Shown: positions 29,433-38,880, numbered from the stretch's first letter. The stretch: DNA of 64,000 nt from Pigmentiphaga aceris (GCF_008119665.1 NZ_CP043046.1:186001-250000); one strand, 5' to 3'. Notes: a model not told the origin generated them from the letters alone. Translations and numbers: made by a program.

Positions 29433-30725
29433 ATGTCTGAGAATTACTTTCCGCTTGAGCCATCTCTGTGGGCGGCGACCGCCGTGCCGCCGCCCGCGAC
29501 TACGCCGCTGGACGGCAGCATCCAGGCGGACGTGGTGGTGGTCGGGGCCGGGTTCTGCGGCCTGAGCACTGCGCTGCATCTGGCCGAACGTGGCGTGCGT
29601 GTGGTGGTGCTGGAAGCGCGTCAGATCGGCTTTGGTGGGTCGGGGCGCAATGGGGGCCAGGTGATCCCCGGCATCAAGTACGACCCCAGCGAAATGCTGG
29701 CCATGTTCGGGCCGGAGAAGGGTCAGAAGCTGGTCGATTTTGCGGCGGGCACGGCCGATACCGTGTTCGATCTGATCGCCAGGCACAACATGAATGTGCC
29801 CTTGTCGCGACAGGGGTGGATTCAAGGCGCGCACAATGCCGATGCCGTGAAATTGGCCGAACGCCGCGTGCGTGATTGGCAGAAGCAGGGGGTGGCCGCA
29901 AAGCTGTTGGACCGCGCAGAGGTATCGCGTCTGATCGGCACCGACAAGTACCTGGGCGGCTGGGTCGATCCGCGTGGCGGCGGGGTGCAACCACTGAGCT
30001 ATGTGCGTGAACTGGCGCGGGTGGCGCAGGCGGCGGGTGTGGTGATTCATACCGATACGCCTGTCACGGCGATGGCGCAGCAAGGCGGCAAGTGGACGTT
30101 GACCACGCCGCGCGGCCAGGTCAGCGCCGAACGTGTGGTGCTGGCCACCAACGGCTACACCGACGACCTGTGGCCGCAGTTGCGCAAGACCATCATCGCG
30201 GCCAATTCCTTCCAGGTGGCGACCAAGCCGCTGCCGGAATCGCTGCGCAAGCGCATCTTGCCGGAAGGTCACGTTACGTCGGACGCGCGCAATCTGCTGC
30301 TGTACTACCGCATCGATCACACCGGCCGATTGATGATGGGCGGGCGTGGCACCTTCAACGAACCAGATCCCGCACAGACCGACAACTGGTCGCACCTGGA
30401 ACGGGTGATCGGCAAGCTGTTCCCGGATGCTGCGGGCATCGGCTTCGACTATCGCTGGTGCGGCCATGTGGCGGTTACGCGCGACTACCTGCCGCATTTG
30501 CACGAGCCTGCGCCGGGGCTGTTGATCGACATCGGTTGCCAGGGACGCGGCGTGGGTCTGCAGACGCGCATGGGGCAGGCGATGGCGAATTATCTGGTCA
30601 GCCGCAAAGCGGAAGACCTGCCTGTATCACCCACGCCGATCAAGCCGTTCCCGTTCTTCGGGCTGCGTCGTTTTTACGTAGGCGCGGTGGTGGCGTATTA
30701 CCGGATGACCGACGGCGGGGTGTAA
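29433..30725 (+). CDS. FAD-dependent oxidoreductase (PuuB/DadA-like)
   Basis: A 430-aa DAO-fold flavoenzyme with an N-terminal dinucleotide-binding motif VVVVGAGFCGLSTALHLAERG broken by nothing, and GFGGSGRNGGQ, typical of gamma-glutamylputrescine oxidase and related amine oxidases. The C-terminal part includes FDYRWCGHVAVTRDYLPH and GCQGRGVGLQTRMG. It probably oxidises an amine or N-substituted amino acid imported by the adjacent ABC transporter. The substrate cannot be fixed from sequence. It has no signal peptide. Confidence 0.88.
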   Translation: MSENYFPLEPSLWAATAVPPPATTPLDGSIQADVVVVGAGFCGLSTALHLAERGVRVVVLEARQIGFGGSGRNGGQVIPGIKYDPSEMLAMFGPEKGQKLVDFAAGTADTVFDLIARHNMNVPLSRQGWIQGAHNADAVKLAERRVRDWQKQGVAAKLLDRAEVSRLIGTDKYLGGWVDPRGGGVQPLSYVRELARVAQAAGVVIHTDTPVTAMAQQGGKWTLTTPRGQVSAERVVLATNGYTDDLWPQLRKTIIAANSFQVATKPLPESLRKRILPEGHVTSDARNLLLYYRIDHTGRLMMGGRGTFNEPDPAQTDNWSHLERVIGKLFPDAAGIGFDYRWCGHVAVTRDYLPHLHEPAPGLLIDIGCQGRGVGLQTRMGQAMANYLVSRKAEDLPVSPTPIKPFPFFGLRRFYVGAVVAYYRMTDGGV

Positions 30726-30744
30726 GCGCACTTCCCAGGATGGC

Positions 30745-30794
30745 GCGGGCTGGCTAAGATGTGAATAAATCTTATTAACATCTGACCAGCCCGC
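30745..30794. promoter_or_regulatory. Nested palindrome before the ECF sigma gene
   Basis: Three nested inverted repeats share one centre: GCGGGCTGG/CCAGCCCGC (9 bp), AGATGT/ACATCT (6 bp) and AATAA/TTATT around ATC. The AT-rich core resembles a Fur box in symmetry, as expected upstream of an iron-uptake sigma factor. The outer arms could also terminate the oxidase operon. The sigma-factor start is 38 bp downstream. Confidence 0.45.
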
Positions 30795-30832
30795 ATTGCA
30801 TCCGGGCGCGGTGTTCTGGCTGCGTCGTCTCC

Positions 30833-31357
30833 GTGTCATCCTCATTCCTTCCTGCCGCAAGAAACGGATCGCCGGATGTCGATGGCATCGGCGCGCTCTA
30901 CGCTGCACACCAACCCTGGTTGCAACGCTGGTTGCGCGGCAAACTGGACTGCCAGCACCACGCTGCCGACATTGCGCAAGACACCTTCGTGCGCGTGCTC
31001 GGCAAGGCCGAGCCGGTCGAGATGCGCGAACCGCGTTCCTACCTGGCTCGCATTGCGCAGGGCTTGGTCTACGACTACCGGCGTCGGCAGAAGCTGGAAC
31101 AGCTTTACCTGGACGCGCTGGCGCAGCTGCCCGAGGCCCACGCGCCGTCGCCCGAAACCCGTGCGTTGCACCTGGAAGCCCTGGTCGAACTCGACGCTTT
31201 GCTGGACCGCCTGCCCACCCCCGTGCGCAAGGCCTTCCTGCTGTCGCAGCTGTCGGGACTGAGCCATGCCGAAATCGCCGCCGAACTGAAAATATCGGTC
31301 GCGACGGTCAAGCGCCATATCGTCCGGGCGGTCGTGCAGTGTTGTCTTGATGCGTGA
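30833..31357 (+). CDS. FecI-like ECF sigma factor (174 aa)
   Basis: Sigma-70 regions 2 and 4 are visible: DIAQDTFVRVLGKAEPVEMREPRSYLARIA (region 2) and LSHAEIAAELKISVATVKRHIVRAV (region 4). It belongs to the iron-starvation (FecI) class, followed by a FecR-like anti-sigma regulator and a TonB receptor with a signalling domain. It should direct transcription of the receptor gene when the receptor binds its ligand. The start is an annotated-style GTG with a weak ribosome-binding site; no ATG is available nearby. Confidence 0.88.
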   Translation: MSSSFLPAARNGSPDVDGIGALYAAHQPWLQRWLRGKLDCQHHAADIAQDTFVRVLGKAEPVEMREPRSYLARIAQGLVYDYRRRQKLEQLYLDALAQLPEAHAPSPETRALHLEALVELDALLDRLPTPVRKAFLLSQLSGLSHAEIAAELKISVATVKRHIVRAVVQCCLDA

Positions 31358-31459
31358 AGCCTCATCCCTGATGCCTGACGCACGGTTCCCGATGCGCAAT
31401 CAGCACGCCATCCGTCAGGGCGCTTTTGCCATCCCCATGCTTTCCTGTCCGCGCGCAGC

Positions 31460-32416
31460 ATGATGCAGCCGCGTATCGATGCATCGGTGATTCGCCAGGC
31501 CGCCGAGTGGCTGGTGACCTTGCAGTCCGACGAGGTGACGCCGCGTATGCGCCATGCCTGGCAGCAATGGCGCGAGGCCCATGCCGACCACGAGGCGGCC
31601 TGGCAACGGGTGCAGTCGCTGGCCGGCAAACTGCGCAGCGTGCCCGAGCCGCTGGCTCATGCCACGCTTGCACCCGCTGCCAGGTCGTCGTCACGCCGGC
31701 GGGCCGTCAAGCTGTTGACGCTGCTGGCCATGGCAAGCGGCACAGGCGTACTGGTGTCGCAGCAAGCCCCTACCTGGACGGCCGACCAGCGCACGCGCGT
31801 CGGCCAGCGCGGCCAGACGGTGTTGCCTGACGGCTCACGGGTCGACCTGAATACCGACAGCGCCATCGATATCCGTTTCAGCGATCTTGAACGCCGGGTG
31901 GTCTTGGTACGCGGCGAAATACTGGTGACCACTGCACGCGACCCCGCCGCCAAAGCGCGGCCCTTCCTGGTTGAAACCAGCTATGGCAGCTTGCGAGCGC
32001 TGGGTACGCGTTTCTCGGTGCGCCTGTTTGAGAATCACTGTGAGCTGCAGGTGTTCGAAGGCGCAATCGACGTGCAACCGGGGCAGGGCACGTCCCGCGT
32101 CGTCAATGCCGGCGAGCGGGTACGGGTAAGCGCTGTCGGGGTCACGCTTGCCGGGCCGGCGCAAGCAGGCAGCACGGCCTGGACGCAGGGCATGTTGCTG
32201 GCCAATGACCTGCCGCTGGGCGCTTTCCTGGCCGAACTTGGCCGGCATCGCCAGGGGTATCTGGGATGCGATCCGGCCGTCGCACGCCTGAAAGTTTCCG
32301 GGTCTTATCCGCTGGTCGATACCGACCGGATTCTGTCGGTGCTGCAAACCGATCTGCCGATCGAGGTGCAGCGTTTCACGCCTTATTGGACACGGGTGCG
32401 GCCGTCATCGGCGTAA
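31460..32416 (+). CDS. FecR-family anti-sigma regulator (318 aa)
   Basis: An N-terminal cytoplasmic DUF4880-type domain (about 8-60, RQAAEWLVTLQSDEVTPRMRHAWQQWREAH) is followed by one membrane segment (about 82-100). The periplasmic FecR domain contains GQRGQTVLPDGSRVDLNTDS. FecR proteins hold the cognate sigma factor inactive or activated depending on contact with the receptor's N-terminal domain. The order sigma-FecR-receptor is the classic cell-surface signalling arrangement. Two ATG codons are adjacent (31460 and 31463); either may be used. Confidence 0.9.
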   Translation: MMQPRIDASVIRQAAEWLVTLQSDEVTPRMRHAWQQWREAHADHEAAWQRVQSLAGKLRSVPEPLAHATLAPAARSSSRRRAVKLLTLLAMASGTGVLVSQQAPTWTADQRTRVGQRGQTVLPDGSRVDLNTDSAIDIRFSDLERRVVLVRGEILVTTARDPAAKARPFLVETSYGSLRALGTRFSVRLFENHCELQVFEGAIDVQPGQGTSRVVNAGERVRVSAVGVTLAGPAQAGSTAWTQGMLLANDLPLGAFLAELGRHRQGYLGCDPAVARLKVSGSYPLVDTDRILSVLQTDLPIEVQRFTPYWTRVRPSSA

Positions 32417-32593
32417 GTGGGACGGCAGCAAAACGCAGCAAACCCACGTTCAGAAAAGCACGTCAGAAAAGCACGCCAGAAAACATCACCCACAACGCCA
32501 GCAAAAAAATTCGTCGACACCTGAGCTGTTTTGATTTCTCGTGCGGCGTGTCAGGTAGGGAGCCAATTCCCTGACTCGCAAAAGGAACATGAC

Positions 32594-35053
32594 GTGGCGG
32601 ATGGCAAGGTGATGCAGGCTAAATCGGTGGCAGGGGCGTCGGCCCGCGCTGGAGCGACAAACACCAGGGGGCGTGCCGCACCCGTACTGCTGGCGGCAGC
32701 CATGCTGCTGGCACCGATGGCCATCCACGCGCAGGAAACCAGTGCGCGCAGCTACGCGTTGCCTGCCAGCGCGCTGGACACGGCGCTGACCCGCTTCGGC
32801 AACGACGCCGGCATTCTGCTCAGCTTCGACAGCACGCTGACCGCCAGCAAATCCACGACGGGTCTGCGCGGCACTTATACCGTGTCGCAAGGCTTGGCAG
32901 CCTTGCTGGCCGGCACGGGCCTTGAAGCCGCCCAGCGCCCCGACGGCAGCTACACGCTGCGACGTGCGCCTGCTGCGGCGGGCCCTGCCGGGGCGGCTGT
33001 ACTGCCCGCCGTCACGGTGACCGGTTCTGCCTACAGTGTGGCGCGCAGCGAATTGCCCGCCCCCTACGCGGGTGGTCAGGTGGCGCGCGGTGCCGGTGCC
33101 GGCGTGCTGGGTACCCGTGACTTGCTCGACACGCCGTTTGCGGTCACCAGCTTCACGGAAAAGACCATCAAGGATCAGCAGGCGCAAAGCGTGGCCGATG
33201 TCGTTGTCAATGACGCATCGGTGCGCAACGTGGACCCTACCAACACCGGGTACGCCAACACCTATACCGTGCGCGGCTTGATTCTGGGCAACGGGTCGAT
33301 TGCCTTGGGCGGCCTGTTCGGCCTGGCCCCGAACAACCAGACCACGCTCGCCGGCATTGAACGTGTCGAGGTGATGAAAGGCCCGACCGCCTTTCTGAAC
33401 GGCATGTCGCCCAGCGGCACGGCAGGCGCCATCAACCTGGTGCCTAAGCGCGCCGGGGAAACGGCACTGACCGAATTCACCGCCAGCTATATGTCGGACT
33501 CTCAGGTGGGTGGCCACCTGGATGTGGGTCGCCGCTTCGGGGTCGACAATGCGTTCGGGGTCCGTGTGAATGGCCTGTACCGAAACGGCGATACCTCGGT
33601 CGACGGACAGTCGCAGAAGCTGAGCGCGGGGTCGGTGGGCCTGGACTTCCGCCATGAACGCGTGCGCCTGTCTGCCGATGCGGGTTACCAGAAGATCGAC
33701 ACCGACCGCGCCAACAGCACGATCGCGCCGCAGGTCGGTCAGTTGGTTCCTGACTCGCCAAGCGCCAGCAAGAGCTTCATGTCGCCCTGGAATCTTGTCG
33801 AGACGACCGACTACTTCGGCCTGGTGCGCGGCGAATTCGACGTGTCGCCCTCGCACACCATTTACGCCAGCATGGGCAAGAGCCACAACGACTGGAAGCA
33901 GATACTCGACTTCGGCACCTTGTTGCGCAGCAATGGGGACTTTCGCAGCACGTCGAACCTGAACTACACCGGTATCGACCGCACGGTGGCCGAAATCGGC
34001 TGGCGCGGGCGTGTTGCCACCGGGCCGGTACAGCACGAGTTCAACGTGGGGGCCAACCGCTACCGCGCCGATCGCACCAGCGTGGGCACCATCGGCCTGG
34101 GCACCATTGCGTCGAACATCTAGCGCCCGGTCTTCAATGCCGCACCCACGATCCCGTCCCTGGGCCGCAAGCGCGCCAGCGACACGGTCTTGTCGGGTGT
34201 GGTGCTGTCCGACACGCTGTCGATTCTTGACGAGCGCGCACAGCTGACGCTGGGCGTGCGCAAGCAGAACATCTCGGCCGACAACTACAGCATCGTCACA
34301 GGTGCCAAGACCACCACTTACGACCAGAGCAAGCTGACGCCGGTGGTGGGGCTGGTGATCAAGCCCGTGCAGAACGTGGCGGTGTATGGCAATTACATCG
34401 AAGGTCTGCAGCAAGGGACTATTGTGGGCAACAGCTACGCCAATGCCGGCGAGGCGCTTGCTCCCTTCATGTCCAAGCAGATCGAGGCCGGTGTGAAGAT
34501 CGATTCCGGGGTGATCAGCACCACGGTCAGCGTGTTCCAGATCACCCAGGCGGCGGGCATTGCCAACGCGGCGACCAACACCTTCACCAGCAGTGGTGAA
34601 CAGCGCAATCGTGGCCTGGAACTGAACGTGGTAGGTGAGCCAATGCGCGGCGTGCGTCTGCTGGGCGGCGTCCTGTTGCTGGATGCCGATCTGACCGAGA
34701 CGGCCAACGGGCAATTCAACGGCAAGACCGCACCGGGCGCGGCGCGCACCAACCTGACGATCGGTGCCGAATGGGACACGCCTTTCGTGCCTGGTCTGAC
34801 GCTGACATCGCGGGTAATCCACACCGGCAAGCAATATGTCGATGCGGCCAACACCCAGACCCTGAAATCGTGGGCTACCGTCGACCTGGGCGCACGCTAC
34901 ACGCTGCGTGGCCCGGGCGGCAATCCCATGATCCTGCGTGCCAGCCTGCGCAATGTGTTCGGGGAAAACTACTGGATGACGTATCCGGGTGCCGGCACGC
35001 TCAATCGCAGCGAAGGACGCACCGTATTGCTGTCGGCCACGATGGGGTTCTAA
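32594..35053 (+). pseudogene. TonB-dependent receptor with signalling domain, one in-frame stop
   Basis: Read through, this is a full-size (about 819 codons) siderophore-type receptor. It has a signal peptide ending AIHA-Q, an STN signalling domain (SYALPASALDTALTRFGNDAGILLSF), a plug domain (GTRDLLDTPFAVTSFT...DVVVND) and a beta-barrel to a terminal Phe (ATMGF). A TAG at 34121-34123 (codon 510) interrupts it after GTIASNI; the frame is otherwise intact for another 310 codons. A single change from TAC or TAT (Tyr) would explain it. It is a recent nonsense mutation, phase-variant allele or sequencing error. The GTG at 32594 has AAAGGA 8 bases upstream. Confidence 0.85.
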
Positions 35054-35062
35054 GCCCGTCCC

Positions 35063-35087
35063 GACGCCGGGTATGCCGCCCGGCGTC
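35063..35087. terminator. Hairpin between receptor and nitronate monooxygenase genes
   Basis: GACGCCGGG (35063-35071) and CCCGGCGTC (35079-35087) form a perfect 9-bp stem with a 7-nt loop between convergent genes. No T-run follows on either strand, so termination efficiency is uncertain. Confidence 0.45.
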
Positions 35088-35108
35088 GAGCACCCGCATG
35101 TGCAGCGA

Positions 35109-36182
35109 TCAGATCGCTTGCGCCTGCTGGGCGGCGCGCGTCTCCGCCACCAAGGTCTGCACCAGTTCTGTGGCCGGCAATGCACGCGCCAGCCCCGCTG
35201 CCTGACCGGCCCACTGTACCGAGAAATCATGGTTGCCCTTGGCCACGGCAGCGGCCACCAATGCCTTGCCCGCGTGGTACGGCAGCGGGTAGTCGGGAAT
35301 GGTCGGCGCGGTGGGGCCGCCCACCTCCAGATGGAAGCGATTCACGATGCCGCGCGCCGAGCGGCCCGATATCGCTGCGGTCAGTCCGGTGCGCAAAGCG
35401 CGCGCGCTTTGCAGCGCGTCGCGGTAGGCCGCATTGGCCGACGATTCCGGTGTCAGGATGAACGCCGTGCCCAACTGTGCCGCCTGTGCGCCCAGGGTCA
35501 GCGCAGCCGCAATCCCTTGCCCGTCCATGATGCCGCCTGCGGCCACCACGGGCACAGCGGTCTTGGCTGCGATCAGGCGCGTCAGTGCAAAGGTGCCAAT
35601 GCCGGCGTCCCCGTGTTCCGGGTCGAACACGCCACGGTGGCCACCTGCCTCGGTGCCCTGCGCCACGATGACATCGATGCCGGCCGCTTCGACCTGCAAC
35701 GCTTCCGCCAAGGTGGTGGCGCTGGCAAACAGCACGATGCCAGCGGCCTTCAATGCCGCAATCGCATCCGCCGAGGGTAGGCCGAAGTGGAAGCTGAGCA
35801 CCGGCGGCGCCGCTGCGACCAGCGCGTCCACCATCGCGTCGTTGTCCACCAAGGTGTAGTAAGGCGATGCCAGCGGAGACGGCGGCGTTGCACCGAACTC
35901 ATCGAACCAGGGTTTCATGTGCGCAAGCCACGCGGCCTCGGTTGCCGCGTTGGCGACTTCCGGGCGGTGGCAGAACATGTTCACGTTGAAAGGCTTGTCG
36001 GTCAGCGCGCGGATCTCGGCAATCATCGCGGTCGCCTGTTCGGGCGTGCTGGCGCTGATGCCCACCGACCCCAGCCCACCTGCGTTGGACACCGTCGCCG
36101 CCAGCGCCGGGTTGGACACGCCCAACATGGGGGCCTGGATGATGGGGTAAGCGATGCCGAGGCGGGTGGTGAGTGCGGTCAT
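35109..36182 (-). CDS. Nitronate monooxygenase family flavoenzyme (357 aa)
   Basis: An FMN-dependent TIM-barrel enzyme of the nitronate monooxygenase / 2-nitropropane dioxygenase family. Key segments are YPIIQAPMLGVSNPALAATVSNAGGLGSVG, VIVAQGTEAGGHRG and VVAAGGIMDGQGIAAALTLGA, the FMN-phosphate-binding region. It detoxifies alkyl nitronates such as propionate-3-nitronate to carbonyl compounds and nitrite. The ATG at 36182 is used (AGGGA upstream); a long upstream extension is rejected. It diverges from a LysR gene with a strong palindrome in between. Confidence 0.9.
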   Translation of the reverse strand: MTALTTRLGIAYPIIQAPMLGVSNPALAATVSNAGGLGSVGISASTPEQATAMIAEIRALTDKPFNVNMFCHRPEVANAATEAAWLAHMKPWFDEFGATPPSPLASPYYTLVDNDAMVDALVAAAPPVLSFHFGLPSADAIAALKAAGIVLFASATTLAEALQVEAAGIDVIVAQGTEAGGHRGVFDPEHGDAGIGTFALTRLIAAKTAVPVVAAGGIMDGQGIAAALTLGAQAAQLGTAFILTPESSANAAYRDALQSARALRTGLTAAISGRSARGIVNRFHLEVGGPTAPTIPDYPLPYHAGKALVAAAVAKGNHDFSVQWAGQAAGLARALPATELVQTLVAETRAAQQAQAI

Positions 36183-36348
36183 GTCTGACGTCCCTGGGAT
36201 GAGATAAACGCGGCTAGATGCAAACGGGTAGATACAAGCGGGTAAATGCAAGGTGCAGCGTGTGCCCGGACAAAGGAACGGTAGGTGCTTGGCCGGTCGC
36301 AGGCTATTGCGGATTGCCCACATCGTTGAAGCGTTGGCAAGATCCTGC

Positions 36349-36385
36349 TTGACGCAATAATCTTAAAAAAGGATTATTAAGTCAA
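36349..36385. promoter_or_regulatory. 37-bp two-step palindrome in a LysR divergent promoter
   Basis: TTGAC-gc-AATAATC, then 9 nt, then GATTATT-aa-GTCAA: 12 of 14 positions in each arm are complementary. It sits midway between the divergent nitronate monooxygenase (start 36182) and LysR (start 36538) genes, in an AT-rich patch of an otherwise featureless 355-bp gap. This is the expected place and form of a LysR-type operator (T-N11-A core). Confidence 0.6.
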
Positions 36386-36537
36386 TAACGTTCTTGTTTT
36401 TGTATTTGGCGGGTAGCGGTTTTTCTGTGCGGCGGTTCTGTACTGCGGTTCTCTCGTTTGCCGGTTTTTGCCACCTCTGCTTCTGCCATTCCCATATCCG
36501 CGTTTTCTTGCCGACGTTTCCGCTTTCTATCGTTCCC

Positions 36538-37578
36538 ATGTCTGCTGATTCCACATCCCCAGCCCGCTCGCCCGCCGCGTCGCACGCGCCACTCGATCTG
36601 GCCGAGGTGGCCATCTTCCGTGCAGTGGCGCAGGAACAGAGCATCACGCGCGCAGCCCAGCAACTGGGGCGCGTGCAGTCCAACGTGACCACGCGCGTGC
36701 GGCAACTGGAAGAATCGCTTGGCGTGCCGCTGTTTCTGCGCGACGCCAAACGCATGACACTCACCGACGCCGGCCGGCAGTTCCTGGTCTATGCCGAGAA
36801 GCTGCTGGCGCTGGAAGAAGAGGCGCGCCAGTCCTTGCGTCCAGGTGTGCCCAGCGGTCGCCTGCGCATCGGCAGCATGGAAAGCACTGCCGCCAGCCGC
36901 CTGCCGCGACCGCTGGCCCAATACCACGCGCAGTGGCCCGAGGTGTCCTTGGCGCTGACGACCGGTGCCAGCCAGCCGCTGATTGACGCGGTGTTGGCGC
37001 AGACCCTGGATTGCGCGCTGATCGCTGCCCCCGGCTTGCTGACCGACGGACATTGGCAGGCCGACGCGCTAGCTGGTCTGGCGCACCAGCCGGTGTTCAC
37101 AGAAGACCTGATGCTGGTGCTGCCAGCCAGCCATCCCCCTGTCACCGGGCCGCAGGACATCCGCGTACCCAGCCTGGCAGTATTTGCGCGCGGTTGCACG
37201 TATCGGGATGTTGCCCTGCAATGGCTGGAGGGCGGGCGGGACGAGCACGGGCAGCGCGTCGCCGTGTTCGACGTGGATTCCTATCACGCGATGCTGGCCT
37301 GCGTGGCCGCAGGCAACTGCGGGGCCGTGCTGCCGCGTTCGGTGCTGGAACTGGCGCGCGACCCGCTGCCGATGCGCACGCATCGGCTGACCCGCATCGA
37401 CACCTGGTTGGTGCGCCGTGCCGGTTTTCGCTCGGCGGCCTTCGATGCGTTCCTGGCAGCCTTGCTTGACGCGCAAGGGCTTGCACCGTCCCCATCTGCA
37501 CCGTCCCCATCTGCACCGTCCCCATCTGCACCGTCCCCATTCGCAACGCCTGCTGATCCGGCCACCGAGAGGGTGTGA
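36538..37578 (+). CDS. LysR-type transcriptional regulator (346 aa)
   Basis: An N-terminal winged helix-turn-helix (about 18-75, LAEVAIFRAVAQEQSITRAAQQLGRVQSNVTTRVRQLEESL) is followed by a substrate-binding effector domain. The ATG at 36538 gives the normal length. The C-terminus carries four Ala-Pro-Ser-Pro-Ser copies (residues 316-335) from a 15-bp tandem repeat. It probably controls the divergent nitronate monooxygenase gene and the MFS gene whose start overlaps its stop by one base. Confidence 0.9.
   Translation: MSADSTSPARSPAASHAPLDLAEVAIFRAVAQEQSITRAAQQLGRVQSNVTTRVRQLEESLGVPLFLRDAKRMTLTDAGRQFLVYAEKLLALEEEARQSLRPGVPSGRLRIGSMESTAASRLPRPLAQYHAQWPEVSLALTTGASQPLIDAVLAQTLDCALIAAPGLLTDGHWQADALAGLAHQPVFTEDLMLVLPASHPPVTGPQDIRVPSLAVFARGCTYRDVALQWLEGGRDEHGQRVAVFDVDSYHAMLACVAAGNCGAVLPRSVLELARDPLPMRTHRLTRIDTWLVRRAGFRSAAFDAFLAALLDAQGLAPSPSAPSPSAPSPSAPSPFATPADPATERV
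37483..37542 (+). repeat. 15-bp tandem repeat, four copies, inside LysR gene
   Basis: The unit GCACCGTCCCCATCT is repeated four times, the last copy differing in its two final bases. In-frame units encode APSPS, so copy-number change would lengthen or shorten the protein tail without a frameshift. Confidence 0.9.
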
Positions 37579-38816
37579 TGGCTCCGCGGTCCGTCCCGTC
37601 TGCCCGCCCTGTGCATGCCGCACGGTCCATCCCAGCGACAGCTCGTGTGCCGCTGGCTGCACGTGAACTGGTGGCGGCAGCCATCGTGTTGGCGGTGGGC
37701 ATGGGTTTCGGGCGTTTTGCCTACACCGGCGTGTATCCCTTGATGGTGCGCGACGGCATCTTCACCTTGACGACGGGTTCGTGGGCAGCGTCCGCCAACT
37801 ACGCGGGTTACCTGCTGGGTGCGATTCTCGTGGCGCGCGCCGGCCCGGCGCAGGCCACCGCCATGTGCCGGCTGGCATTGGCCGGCACCGTGTTGGGCTT
37901 GCTGGCGATGGCCTTGTCGGCGAGTCCCAGCGTGCTCATCGGTGTGCGGTTTCTGGCGGGGGCAGTCAGTGCGATTGCGCTGGTCGGTGTGTCCACCTGG
38001 CTGTTCCAGGTGCTCGACTACATGGCAGGTGCGCCCTACATGTTTGCTGGCGTAGGCGTGGGCATCGTCGTGTCGGCCGAACTCATTGCGGTGGGCAACC
38101 TGGCGGGCTGGCATAGCCAACGCATGTGGCTGGTACTTGGCATGGCAGCCTGTGTGCTGGCCGCAGTGGCCTGGCGATGGGTGGGACGGAACACGCCTGT
38201 GGCGTCGGAGACAACGAAAGCGGCAAGCGCCGCTACGGTTGCGCGATCACCATCGATCGACGCCTGGCCCTTGCTCATCGTCTACACGCTGGCAGGCTTC
38301 GGCTACATCGTCACCGCCACCTATCTGCCGCTGTTTACCCGGCAGGCGCTGGGCAACATCGACCCGATTCACGTCTGGGCGGTCTTTGGCCTGGGTGCCG
38401 CACCATCGTGCCTGCTGTGGCATGCCATTCACCAGCGCGTGGGCACGCGCATGGCCTTGGGCGCAAATCTTGGCCTGCAATTGCTGGGGGTGCTTCTGCC
38501 TGTACTCAGCCACACTCCGGCCGCCTTTCTTGCCAGCGCCATCCTGGTGGGCGGCACGTTCATGGGCACGATCACCATCGCCATGCCCGCTGCGCGGCTG
38601 GCGGCGCAGCAGGTGCGCTTCAACATCATGGCGGCGCTGGTGATCGGCTACGGTACCGGACAGATCCTGGGGCCGCTGGTGTCAGACCTGCTTCACGCCC
38701 GATTCGGCGGCTTCGATGCGCCGCTGTGGACGGCAGGTGGGGTGTTGGGCGTGGCGGTGCTGGGGTGCGCTTACCCGTCCACTGGCTCGGCCAAGCCGCC
38801 TGCCGCATCGGCCTGA
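37578..38816 (+). CDS. YbfB/YjiJ-type MFS transporter (412 aa)
   Basis: A multi-spanning major-facilitator protein with about 12 hydrophobic segments. The start region AAAIVLAVGMGFGRFAYTGVYPLMV is characteristic of the YbfB/YjiJ family of uncharacterised transporters. The ATG at 37578 overlaps the LysR stop (TGATG), so the two are co-translated. The substrate is unknown; a link to nitro-compound or organic-acid traffic is only suggested by position. Confidence 0.88.
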   Translation: MAPRSVPSARPVHAARSIPATARVPLAARELVAAAIVLAVGMGFGRFAYTGVYPLMVRDGIFTLTTGSWAASANYAGYLLGAILVARAGPAQATAMCRLALAGTVLGLLAMALSASPSVLIGVRFLAGAVSAIALVGVSTWLFQVLDYMAGAPYMFAGVGVGIVVSAELIAVGNLAGWHSQRMWLVLGMAACVLAAVAWRWVGRNTPVASETTKAASAATVARSPSIDAWPLLIVYTLAGFGYIVTATYLPLFTRQALGNIDPIHVWAVFGLGAAPSCLLWHAIHQRVGTRMALGANLGLQLLGVLLPVLSHTPAAFLASAILVGGTFMGTITIAMPAARLAAQQVRFNIMAALVIGYGTGQILGPLVSDLLHARFGGFDAPLWTAGGVLGVAVLGCAYPSTGSAKPPAASA

Positions 38817-38880
38817 TCTTTCAGGCTTGAGCTTGCGAGCCATACGTGTGTCCTTGGCCTTGCCCGGCCCGCGTGCTTAG

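Noticed and set aside
32486..35230. 914-codon frame antisense to the TonB receptor, uninterrupted where the sense frame has TAG
   Set aside because: Composition is that of a shadow frame and the sense strand shows a full receptor; the absence of a stop at 34121 (CTA on this strand) is coincidental.
37483..37542. Possible CRISPR array
   Set aside because: The 15-bp units abut each other without spacers and are in frame within a LysR gene; it is a coding tandem repeat.
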